The position numbers were made by a program, and so were the translations under genes. Positions 9,696 to 16,439 of a stretch of DNA of 20,242 bases are shown in pieces. The notes under the pieces were generated by a model that saw nothing but the letters and a program-made list of their open reading frames with translations, searched no databases and had not been told where the DNA came from. Source of the stretch: Priapulus caudatus (lineage: Eukaryota; Priapulida; Priapulimorpha; Priapulimorphida; Priapulidae); NCBI RefSeq assembly GCF_000485595.1, contig NW_014577434.1, positions 22,987 through 43,228 on the forward strand, written 5' to 3'. The first letter of the stretch is position 1. The number at the start of each line of letters is the position of its first letter.

Positions 9696-10232
9696 CTACT
9701 GATATCTTCTGCCTTCGCTCTGATTAATATACCTACCGTTGCTATTGCGGGCAACGTTGTTTTGATTGTAGCCGAAGCTGCCGTTCTTTGATTTTGTATA
9801 ACCAATCTTGTTCACTCCTCTGTTGTAACCACTGGTATTACCTCTGAATTCAACGGCGGGCCCGAGGTTGCTACTGGGTCCATATGGGGCCACGTTAACA
9901 CTAGAGCCATAACCAGCATTTCCTTGTGTTGGGTTGCCAACGTAACCACTGTAGGCTTGAGCTGGGTTGCCAACGTATTTACGGTTAACTTGTGCTGGGT
10001 TGCCAACGTATTTGCGGTTAACTTGTGCTGGGTTGCCAACGTATTTGCGGTTAACTTGTGCTGGATTGCCAACGTATTTGCGGTTAACTTGTGCTGGGTT
10101 GCCAACGTATTTGCGGTTAACTTGTGCTGGATTGCCAACGTATTTGCGGTTAACTTGTGCTGGGTTGCCAACGTATTTGCGGTTAACTTGTGCTGGATTG
10201 CCAACGTATTTGCGGTTAACTTGTGCTGGGTT
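9696..10232 (-). CDS. Repeat protein, C-terminal portion (NPAQVNRKYVG repeats)
   Basis: An open frame on the minus strand entering from the assembly gap and ending at a TAG (9696-9698). It begins with eight copies of the 11-residue unit NPAQVNRKYVG. Two diverged units follow (NPAQAYSGYVG, NPTQGNAGYGS), then a non-repetitive tail of about 65 residues rich in Asn, Gly, Ser and Tyr, ending EGRRYQ. Codon-level conservation of the unit and its decay into related units suggest real coding sequence, not a satellite read by chance. It has no start and shows no TM segment. A GTAGGT at 9733-9738 could be a donor in phase 1, so the stop may not be used. The unit is the same as in E5 (12476-12848). It may be the other end of that exon or a second array. 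I do not recognise the family; a secreted structural or adhesive-type low-complexity protein is possible. Confidence 0.6.
   Translation of the reverse strand, partial: NPAQVNRKYVGNPAQVNRKYVGNPAQVNRKYVGNPAQVNRKYVGNPAQVNRKYVGNPAQVNRKYVGNPAQVNRKYVGNPAQVNRKYVGNPAQAYSGYVGNPTQGNAGYGSSVNVAPYGPSSNLGPAVEFRGNTSGYNRGVNKIGYTKSKNGSFGYNQNNVARNSNGRYINQSEGRRYQ
9968..10232 (-). repeat. 33-bp tandem repeat array with 66-bp higher order
   Basis: Eight nearly identical 33-base units. Starting from the third unit, the Asn codon alternates AAC/AAT (GGGTT/GGATT on the plus strand), so the recent unit of amplification was 66 bases. The length is a multiple of three and the unit lacks stops, so several frames stay open. 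Only the minus frame continues the E5-type peptide. Confidence 0.9.
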
Positions 10233-10242
10233 NNNNNNNNNN
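10233..10242. other. Assembly gap (10 N)
   Basis: Ten ambiguous bases between the 33-bp array and a polypyrimidine minisatellite edge. Both flanks are repetitive, so the order and true distance of the sequences on each side are not secured. Confidence 1.
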
Positions 10243-10346
10243 CTCTTCCCCATCCTTCCCTGCACCTCCCGTACTCTCTTCTCCACCTTTCCCTCCCCCT
10301 CCCGTCTCTCTCTCCCCCACCTTCCCTCCCCCTCCACACTCCACCC
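10243..10346 (-). repeat. Minisatellite edge, opposite orientation to 19030-20242
   Basis: The complement reads GGGAGGGAAGGTGGGGGAGA and GAGAGACGGGAGGGGGAGG, the same words as the purine-rich array at the right end of the window but on the other strand. It starts directly at the gap and ends at the E7 donor, so E7's intron begins in this satellite. Confidence 0.85.
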
Positions 10347-10355
10347 CTGACTCAC

Positions 10356-10620
10356 CGTCTAGGAGACAACCGCAGGTCTTCATCGCTCGTCGTTGTTCGC
10401 ATGTCTGCTTGCAAGTCTCCACGCCGTAGTCCGTACCGTAGACGTCCGCGAACGCATCGTAGTGCTTCAGCTGCGAGGACCGGCGCAGGCTCGCGTAGTC
10501 GATACACCCGGCGCCCGGTTGTCTCTCCATCGCGGCGCTACGGGTTGTGAAGACAACGTGCTCTCCTGCTCTCACTAGCAGCATGTTTTCTGGAAGCGGC
10601 ATGGTGCCTGGCGGATGCAC
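10356..10620 (-). CDS. DEG/ENaC channel exon E7
   Basis: An 88-residue internal exon between acceptor ...CCACTGTTAG (10621-10622) and a strong donor GACG|GTGAGT (10350-10355). It starts VHPPGTMPLPENMLLVRAGE, the family's HxPxxxPxP segment followed by the V-x-x-G-x block. It then has GCIDYASL (position of the family's PYGxC) and GVETCKQTCEQRRAMKTCGC. The last is the C-x3-C...CGC pattern of the thumb. E6 ends phase 0 and this exon starts phase 0. It ends phase 1, which fits E8, and the joined sequence reads CGCLLDG-VPVTAE. Membership in the same gene as E8 is inferred from phase and family order; the intervening intron is about 8.4 kb and crosses the gap. Confidence 0.92.
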
Positions 10621-11110
10621 CTAACAGTGGTAATAATTATTAATCAGCGAGGATCCATGTAACGTAGGAAACGTAGTAGGTGTCGTGTTGTTTAGTGAAT
10701 TTAGTAAATATAGTGCAGTATAATAAATGTAGTTGTGTAATTTATGTGACAAATATAGTGTACGAAATATAGTAAATATAGTGCAGTGTAGTGCAGTGTA
10801 GTGTAGTATAGCGTAGCGTAGTGTAGTGTAGCGTAGCGCAGTGTAGTGTAGTGTAGTGTAGCGTAGCGCAGTGTAGTGTAGTGTAGTGTAGTGTAGTGTA
10901 GTGTAGCGTAGCGTAGCGCAGTGTAGCGTAGTGTAGTGTAGCGTAGCGCAGTGTAGTGTAGTGTAGTGTAGCGTAGCGTAGCGTAGCGTAGCGTAGCGTA
11001 GCGTAGCGTAGCGTAGCGCAGTGTAGCGTAGTGTAGTGTAGTGTAGCGTAGTGTAGTGTAGTGTAGCGTAGCGCAGTGTAGTATAGTATATTTAGTGTAG
11101 TGTAGTAAAT
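10621..11110. repeat. Pentamer satellite (GTGTA/GCGTA)n
   Basis: From about 10785 to 11100 the sequence is made of five-base units GTGTA, GCGTA and GCGCA in varying order. A run of about ten GCGTA lies near 10972-11018. The minus frame is open only because the unit lacks stops. Bases 10621-10785 are the degenerate lead-in (AATATAGTG words). Intronic between E6 and E7. Confidence 0.95.
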
Positions 11111-11783
11111 ATGGTGTTGGTGTCGCGTGTCGTGTAGGGATGGCGAGGCACAAGTATTGAACGGCGATTTAATGAATAATATTGTGATTAACGGGCGAGA
11201 GCGTGCAGAGAGCCTGCTAGTTAAATTATGTGTTTATTGTGAAATGAATATTTCCCGCAACTCGCGCCGCGGGTGTCATATAACCAGCTATGTTTGGTTG
11301 GTCAGGGCGTATTAATTGAGTTTATCAAGAGAGTCTCCAGTGGGCTAGAACGCTGAGCGCTGGAATGTGAAACTAGCATCGTGGTCTCCGTGTAATTTCG
11401 TGTTAATTACGTAATTTCGTGTTAATTACGTAATTTAGAGTTATTTTACCCACATTAATTCACATTAGTTACACGAAAGGTGTTATTATGATCATTGATT
11501 AATCTACCAATTATATTTTAAACTGGTTACTGCATTTTTCGTTTTCTGTGCCATAAGAACAGAATAGACTATGGCGCCATGATGGTATCATTATTTCTAT
11601 TTCGGGAAAACGGGGAATCCAGACTATCTAGTTACGAGAAGATTGTTTCTATCTTGTCAAAAGCATAGAGTTTGATTACAGTATTCTAATAACTATAATA
11701 TCCACGTGGTCTGTCTAATTTATGACCGACGTGGTATAATGCGTTAGTAGTTCCCACACCTCCGACCACCATCTCTATCGTTT
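11111..11783. other. Intronic sequence, no gene recognised
   Basis: AT-rich. Contains a direct duplication of TAATTTCGTGTTAATTACG at about 11392-11435. Short open frames show no motifs. Confidence 0.5.
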
Positions 11784-11921
11784 GTCCGGCGCACACATGG
11801 GTAATTTTACTCAAGTAAAATGATGCATGTGTCAAAATACTCAACGAAAATCCGTCACATTTACATGTGAGTATAAATTTTTGACGCATGTAAAGTAAAA
11901 TTACTCACGTGTGCGCCGGGC
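11784..11921. mobile_element. MITE-like element with long inverted ends
   Basis: About 138 bases with imperfect inverted ends. The left end GTCCGGCGCACACATGGGTAA pairs with the complement of the right end (GCCCGGCGCACACGTGAGTAA), and both continue with TTTTACT, ATGCATG/ATGCGTC and TCAAAA words. The element is almost entirely stem. I cannot fix the target duplication (a TTT on both sides is possible). It is intronic between E6 and E7 and encodes nothing. Confidence 0.75.
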
Positions 11922-12043
11922 TTTACATCATACTCGATGCCAGATGTCTGAACACATTACCTATAGGAAGATCCTATCATCTATTCTATATATATATGTT
12001 TACATTATCTATATGATATTTAGAACCGGTAACCCACGCTCAC

Positions 12044-12326
12044 CATCGCGTAGACTCCCGGACTCACAGCGACCTCTTTCGGCAGAAAAGCTGACGACGT
12101 GTAATTCTTGTAGTCGAGGTAGACGTCGAAATCGACGCCGACCTGCGCATCGATGGCTGGAAGCTTGAGCACCGACGCACTGACGTTCTGCGCAACATCC
12201 GTGTACGGCGATGACGTCACGTTCTTCCAGCCGGGGTTGAAGGTGAAGCAGTTTCCGTAAGCGTTAGCGTGACTTCTGAAGAACGCAGTGCAGTACGTAC
12301 GTGAGTGAAGACAGGCAGATTTATCG
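12044..12326 (-). CDS. DEG/ENaC channel exon E6 with GNCFTFN motif
   Basis: Encodes about 94 residues of the extracellular domain. CLHSRTYC, the family's C-x6-C pair, leads into FFRSHANAYGNCFTFNPGW, which contains the diagnostic G-N/R-C-[YF]-T-F-N motif. Then come VGVDFDVYLDYKNYT and SPGVYAM. The donor is ATG|GTGAGC (12038-12043), phase 0. The 5' boundary is less sure: CCTAG just upstream of 12326 or TTAG just upstream of 12350; both need a phase-2 partner, which E5 provides. The two candidate N-glycosylation sites NVT and NYT fit an extracellular loop. Confidence 0.92.
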
Positions 12327-12346
12327 CTAGGCTTGGTCGTCCGATC

Positions 12347-12480
12347 AACCCTAACTTTAAACGTAACCTTAACCCTAACCTTGACCCTAACCCTAACCCT
12401 AACCCCAACCCTTACCCTGAACCTGACCCGAACCCTTACCCTAAACCTGACCCTAACCTTAATCCTAACCCCTACCCTGA
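12347..12480. repeat. Telomere-like (CCCTAA)n interstitial tract
   Basis: About 130 bases of CCCTAA-type hexamers with substitutions (CCCTGA, CCCTTA, CCCCAA). It fills essentially the whole interval between E5 and E6. As an intron it would be only about 125-150 bases. No CRISPR- or telomere-end features. Confidence 0.9.
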
Positions 12481-12848
12481 CCCATTGCGGTTAACTTGTG
12501 CTGGATTGCCAACGTATTTGCGGTTAACTTGTGCTGGGTTGCCAACGTACTTGCGGTTAACTTGTGCTGGGATGCCAACGTAACCACGGGTGGCTGGAAC
12601 TGGGTTTCCAACGTAACCACGATTCGCTTGAGCTAGTCTGCCAACATGGCCACGGGTGGGATGACCTGGGTTGCCAAGGTAACCGGAGTTGGATTGGGCT
12701 GGAAGTCCTACGTAACCACGGTTAGGTTGAGCTGGGTTGCCACCGTATCCACGGTTTCCACGACGATGCTTACGTTTGATAATAGTAAGCTCTTTGATGC
12801 TTGGTTTTGCAGCTGCTAAGGCACGGTTACGCATAAATTTACCGAAAC
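12476..12848 (-). CDS. Repeat-bearing exon E5 (NPAQVNRKYVG units), possible channel loop
   Basis: A strong acceptor (TTTCTTTCTTTGCCAG, AG at 12849-12850) opens a frame of about 124 residues. A basic, non-repetitive head (FGKFMRNRALAAAKPSIKEL) is followed by a polybasic KRKHRR. Then come about nine 11-residue units, diverged first (NRGYVGLPAQS, NSGYLGNPGHPT) and identical later (NPAQVNRKYVG). Donors GG|GTCAGG or GG|GTAGGG end it in phase 2. It accepts E4 (phase 1) and supplies E6 (phase 2), so it fits as an exon of the channel's extracellular finger. E4 cannot join E6 directly in phase. Against this, the array stops exactly at a telomere-like tract and the same array restarts at the gap at 10232. 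It may instead be the first half of a separate repeat-protein exon. Coding nature is likely; membership in the channel is open. Confidence 0.55.
12488..12745 (-). repeat. 33-bp repeat array, diverged-to-homogeneous gradient
   Basis: About nine units of 33 bases. Units near 12745 differ at several positions, while the last three next to 12488 are nearly identical to those at 9968-10232. Homogeneous units at the array edge, rather than its centre, are unusual and suggest the array has been cut here. Confidence 0.85.
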
Positions 12849-13070
12849 CTGGCAAAGAAAGAAAAATATAAATTTGTGTAAATTATGTCAGGACGTTCAT
12901 TACTGAATCGTTCTGTCTATCTGTTCATCTGCCACGCTGCTTGTATGCCTGCCCCGCGCATTATCGGTCCATCTTTCTCACAAGCTATGCATCTATTTAC
13001 ATCGATAAAGGTCTCGATAAGGAACATCAGCTTAATTCCTGTTTCAGTGACAAAGTAAATAGGTGCTCAC

Positions 13071-13158
13071 GGGTCGCTGGTGGCATGGGGTACGACACAT
13101 TCGTTTTCATCGCCATGTATCCAAACCGGCCCTTCCTCGTAGCGGCCCCATTACATAT
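13071..13158 (-). CDS. Candidate DEG/ENaC exon E4 (post-TM1 ICN motif)
   Basis: A short exon between acceptor GTCTTTCTACAG (AG at 13159-13160) and donor GTGAGC (13065-13070). It reads ICNGAATRKGRFGYMAM then KTNVSYPMPPAT. ICN with Arg five residues later matches the family's FPAVTICNxNxxR block just after TM1. It ends in phase 1 and completes an Arg codon with E5. The KGRFGYM here resembles TRFGKFM at the E4-E5 join, which would also suit a separate repeat protein. The preceding FPAVT is not in this exon. Confidence 0.5.
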
Positions 13159-13570
13159 CTGTAGAAAGACGTTATAAGCATTGCCACACTATTCACACGG
13201 TTCGTTACACTCGATTACAAGTTGCGAAAATTTTATTCACTTCAAGTGTCGAAAGCAAGTTGGATAAAGTAAAAAAGATATTTATATTAAAAGAATGGCT
13301 TACAAAATATGAATAACAATATCATGACGAAGGTGCGAGCTATAAACTAACTTTTATTCTATTAGCTAAGATCTGCACTCAGATCGAGTATGTTCTCCCC
13401 CGTGAACGTTCGCCTACTGTGCAGTACTTCCATACGACTATTACCCCCTCTCCTCTCTCTCCCCCTCCCCCAGCCTAAAACGCACTGCTAGCGCATCCAA
13501 TAAAATAACATGCAGTAAAATTTAATGAAAACAACGTGTAAATAGAACGTTTCAGTAATGGTGCTTCTTG
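13159..13570. other. Intronic sequence, no exon confirmed
   Basis: Searched on the minus strand for the FPAVT-bearing segment expected between TM1 and E4 and none was found. A C/T-rich tract lies at about 13440-13475. Confidence 0.45.
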
Positions 13571-13579
13571 TGACAGAAG

Positions 13580-13962
13580 TTGAGTGTGCGTGCGTGCGTG
13601 CACGTGCGTGTGTGTCTGTGTGTGTTTGCGCAGGTGTCTGTGCGTGTTTCTGTGGGCGGGTGTGCGTACGTGCTTGCGCGTGTGCTTGCGTGTGTGTGCG
13701 TGTGCACGCGCGCGCATAGCTACGTGCACCTGCGTCTGTGTGCGTGCTTGCGCTTGTTCGTGCGTGTTATAGCGTATGTGCGCGTAGGCGTGTTTGCGTG
13801 TGTGCGTGTGTGTGTGTGCGTGCGTACGTACGTGCGTGCGTTTTGGCGTGTCTGCGTGCGTTCGTACGTATGTGTGTGCGCGTAAACGCGTGTGCGTGTG
13901 TGCGTGTGTAAATATGTGCGGTTATGCGCGCGTGCGCCTGCACGCGTACGCGTGAGTGAATA
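13580..13962. repeat. (TG)n/(CG)n compound microsatellite
   Basis: About 380 bases of GTGTGTGCG/GTGCGTACGTGCG words, with long alternating purine-pyrimidine runs that could form Z-DNA. Open frames on both strands are low complexity only. It lies in the interval where a channel exon is still missing. Confidence 0.93.
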
Positions 13963-13986
13963 CATGTTACGTGATCTATACTAAAC

Positions 13987-14038
13987 ATTGCTGATATTTG
14001 GTGTTTTAAAAATCAATAGGACTGTTCTGCGATGGTAT
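13987..14038 (-). CDS. Weak candidate for missing exon E3
   Basis: A 52-base interval with a good acceptor (GTCGTATTCTCCAG) and a poor donor (AAT|GTTTAG). It enters in phase 2 and leaves in phase 0, exactly what is needed between E2 and E4. It reads YHRRTVLLIFKTPNISN. The Tyr falls 20 residues after the TM1 Trp, where the family has a conserved Tyr. However, the FPAVT block is absent (TPNIS in its place) and the stretch is shorter than usual. It is offered only because phases close. Confidence 0.2.
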
Positions 14039-14302
14039 CTGGAGAATACGACAGCTAATGACATAGTACTCGAGTTGCTGTGTAAAGTGGCAGTGGGAAT
14101 TGCAAGTTAAACCTTATGCATATGAGTTGTGTTTCCGATTATTTGTAATTTTTATGAGCGCCTTAATTCTTAGATTTTCAATTATGGCGGGTTATTTGCT
14201 TCTGGCACGTGATTTCTAACTGGTAAAAGTTCTGTTATACAACCGCCACGTGTTGTTATCTTACTTTACAAAGGTATCACTTACTCATACGGATTTACAT
14301 AC

Positions 14303-14394
14303 CTGTTGAATACTTGAATAATAAGGAGGGTTAATGCTGTTAGGAACAACAACATCCAAATAAACTTTCGTCGACGTGTACTAGATAGGGCCAC
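14303..14394 (-). CDS. DEG/ENaC channel exon E2: first transmembrane segment
   Basis: A 92-base exon between acceptor ATTCTACTTCAG (AG at 14395-14396) and donor CAACAG|GTATGT (14297-14302). It reads VALSSTRRRKFIWMLLFL followed by TALTLLIIQVFN. A basic cluster precedes Trp and about 18 hydrophobic residues, which is the DEG/ENaC TM1 pattern (R-x-x-W then membrane span). It starts in phase 0, matching E1, and the join HGLSK-VALSS puts the HG motif 17 residues before the Trp, as in the family. It ends in phase 2. It was not visible as a long ORF and was found by reading splice sites. Confidence 0.82.
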
Positions 14395-14659
14395 CTGAAG
14401 TAGAATTGGAATGCGACATTAGAAACGCCTCACAGTTTTTATTTAAACAATTTGGTTTTTTCGAGGTATCCTCACGGTTTCTACTTAATTAAGTTTTATA
14501 ACACATTTTTCGCCCGCGATTGCAAACCATTTTTAAACAGCTGTCTATTATTAGGAATAGACAGATTATAACGAGCGCAACCTGTGAAACACGGATGACT
14601 TACATCGGATGATGCCAGGATGTTGCAGATGCAAGCAATAACCGTATTTTCACGAGAAA

Positions 14660-14877
14660 AAATAACCCGGGTCACGTGTCTACATGTGGTCAAATAACCC
14701 GGGTCACGTGTCTACATGTGGTCAAATAACCCGGGTCACGTGTCTACATGTGGTCAAATAACCCGGGTCACGTGTCTACGTGTGGTCAAATAACCCGGGT
14801 CACGTGTCTACATGTGGTCAAATAACCCGGGTCACGTGTCTACATGTGGTCAAATAACCCGGGTCCTGCGTCTACGC
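14660..14877. repeat. 32-bp tandem repeat with CACGTG core
   Basis: Six full units of 32 bases starting at 14660, 14692, 14724, 14756, 14788 and 14820, plus a diverged seventh. Each holds AATAACCCGGGTCACGTGTC, with the palindromes CCCGGG and CACGTG (E-box), and a near-inverted ACATGTGG. Units are almost identical; the fourth has ACGTG for ACATG. It sits in the first intron, about 190 bases from E1. Confidence 0.97.
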
Positions 14878-15066
14878 AAACGAAAAATAATGCGGATGAC
14901 GCATCTTTATAACCACTTTAATTTTTGACCATCCTTTGTAGGTTGGCTTCACCGCAGGCTTTTGTGTCTCATGCAGATGCAAAATCCGAATAATTTTTCT
15001 TACTTAATATAGATGGAGATAACAATTTTTCTACGGCTATAAGATGTCTCATGGGCTCGTCCTCAC

Positions 15067-15156
15067 CTTACTAAGTCCGTGGATACTCAGATACGATATC
15101 CTCTCCTTCATATTCGCCCGGAAGGAGAAACGCTGCTCTTCTGCCGTCTCTGCCAT
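15067..15156 (-). CDS. DEG/ENaC channel exon E1: start codon and HG motif
   Basis: Thirty codons from ATG (15154-15156) to donor AAG|GTGAGG (15061-15066), phase 0. It reads MAETAEEQRFSFRANMKERI then SYLSIHGLSK. The HG dipeptide in a T/S-x-H-G context is the conserved cytoplasmic gating motif of DEG/ENaC channels. The context AAG-ATG-G is a strong start, with A at -3 and G at +4. A CATCATCTACAG acceptor 35-40 bases upstream may join a 5' UTR exon. With E2 it gives a standard N-terminus for the family. No promoter element is confidently seen. Confidence 0.82.
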
Positions 15157-16205
15157 CTTGTCTTTGTTTATATTTTACGTTTTCAACTGTAGATGATGTC
15201 GGGTAAACCTATCGAATGTGATCGTCACGAGTATAGAATGGACTCGTGAACGGGGATCCGCTCTCGGTTGGCAGTCGCACTGCTACGCGCTGCAAAGACA
15301 CGGTGCCAAAATGCCGTTCGCGAGTTGCACCGGTAAAACCACTCACTCACTCTCTCACTCCCCGCATGAGAAAGTAACCTTTCTGGGCTGTCTTCTCTTA
15401 ACGTTGGTGTTCTCGTGATGAGGAGAGTCCGGCTTGCACCTACACCGCAATACTGTTTCTGGAGATTATCGAGTGGAACATAATACGGGGTGCGATTCAT
15501 GAAGTGGTTCCGATGATAGGGATCGCCTCTTTGCCGCTCTTGTTACCTCCTCAGTCGAAAACATCGATACACATTCGGTCCTTGAGAAATAACTCGGTGT
15601 AAAGAATCAAGAACTCGGGATTTACGTTAGACCGTATCCCGCTTTCGCATATCTGTGTCGTAGGTTGTATCGCCACTGTAAAGCTTGATACGAATATCAT
15701 CAAGAACGTATTAAGAAGTCTTCTTTATACGCTCTTGATATCATATTGCAATGGAATTGGGAAATCGTCTCTATACACGACGTCTATGCACTAGATAGTG
15801 TTCCAATCCAATCGCTCACAGTACGCTCAGACTCTAGTTTAGATATAGAGAGCGCGTGAATCTAGTGTTGCAGTACCACTGGTTTCACTCAGTTATAGTA
15901 GTAGCATCACTCATATGTATACGTTACACTTGCACTTGCACTTGTGTTATCAGTTGTACTTAGTAATTGGTAGTACACTATAGTTTAGTCACTTCGCAAT
16001 AATACTACGCACCAGTCTCATTCCATTTTAATTTAAACGACTCTCAGACAATGGTTTGGCTACAGAGAGTAGAATGAATCTACGCACTAGCGTGTGGATG
16101 GATGCCAGGAACAACACTATAACGGTGACGGGATTCAACCACTAGAAGCTTCTCACGATGTACGGGATTGGTGGGAACATCAGAGGCCTGGCGTGTTAGC
16201 GGCGC

Positions 16206-16206
<1 letters not shown>
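15157..16206. other. 5' flank of the channel gene
   Basis: Separates the channel start from the truncated copy. No gene is recognised; open frames at 15218-15500 carry no motif. It contains the second hairpin element (15692-15747) and an A/T-AC-TTGC-rich stretch at about 15890-15990 with TTGCACT repeats. Promoter elements cannot be assigned with confidence. Confidence 0.45.
15692..15747. repeat. Hairpin element, copy 2
   Basis: The left arm AATATCATCAAGAACGTATT (from about 15692) and the right arm ending about 15747 pair with a few mismatches and almost no loop. The right arm TTCTTTATACGCTCTTGATA is identical to that of the hairpin at 9374-9429. The left arm has drifted (GAACGTATTA for GAGCGTATAA). 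Confidence 0.8.

Positions 16207-16251
<45 letters not shown>
16207..16251. repeat. (CAG)15 trinucleotide repeat at a duplication breakpoint
   Basis: Fifteen uninterrupted CAG triplets (CTG on the channel's coding strand). They lie immediately left of the point where homology to the channel's last exon begins. In the channel frame they would read as about 14 Ala before a stop at 16196. Confidence 0.98.
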
Positions 16252-16252
<1 letters not shown>

Positions 16253-16253
<1 letters not shown>

Positions 16254-16439
16254 CCTACGCTGACCGTGTCCAGCTCGTTGTACGGACCGAAGACAAAGCC
16301 GAGTGGCTCGGCGTACTCGTCGTCCTTGTGGTGCCAGTCGGACCACGTCGTGCCCGCCCGCAGCGCCGCATTGCTCTTCAACCAGTGCAGCCATATTGTC
16401 GTGACGTCATCGTCGGACGCGAGGACGCCGCCGGACGAC
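16253..16439 (-). pseudogene. Truncated copy of channel last exon (E9')
   Basis: Matches 727-913 almost base for base, including the acceptor (AG at 16440-16441) and the frame through FGPYNELDTVSVG. Homology then ends at the CAG tract. The palm strand, TM2, selectivity filter and native stop are missing, so this copy alone cannot make a channel. In exon sequence I see a single silent change (Tyr TAT to TAC). Could be a pseudogene, a truncated paralogue or an assembly artefact. Confidence 0.85.

Noticed and set aside
9968-10232. CRISPR array
   Set aside because: Repeats are directly contiguous with no unique spacers, and the context is an animal genome.
9924-10550. Plus-strand frames reading CWVANVFAVNL and PTYLRLTCAG repeats
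   Set aside because: They are antisense to the 33-bp array. Open because the unit is a multiple of three and stop-free; flanks show no coding pattern.
10701-11153. 150-codon minus frame of LRYTTLHY-type repeats
   Set aside because: It is a translation of the GTGTA/GCGTA pentamer satellite, which lacks stops in this frame.
12347-12480. True chromosome end
   Set aside because: The hexamers are degenerate and unique sequence continues on both sides.
9696-12848. Neuropeptide precursor with RK-flanked YVGNPAQVN peptides
   Set aside because: RK is replaced by RG or SG in the diverged units and no amidation Gly pattern is maintained, so processing sites are not conserved. No signal peptide was found.
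13475-13988. Histidine/threonine-arginine frames in both directions
   Set aside because: Direct translations of the TG/CG microsatellite.
15225-15500. 91-codon minus frame upstream of E1
   Set aside because: No family motif, no convincing splice link to E1, and composition like the surrounding flank.
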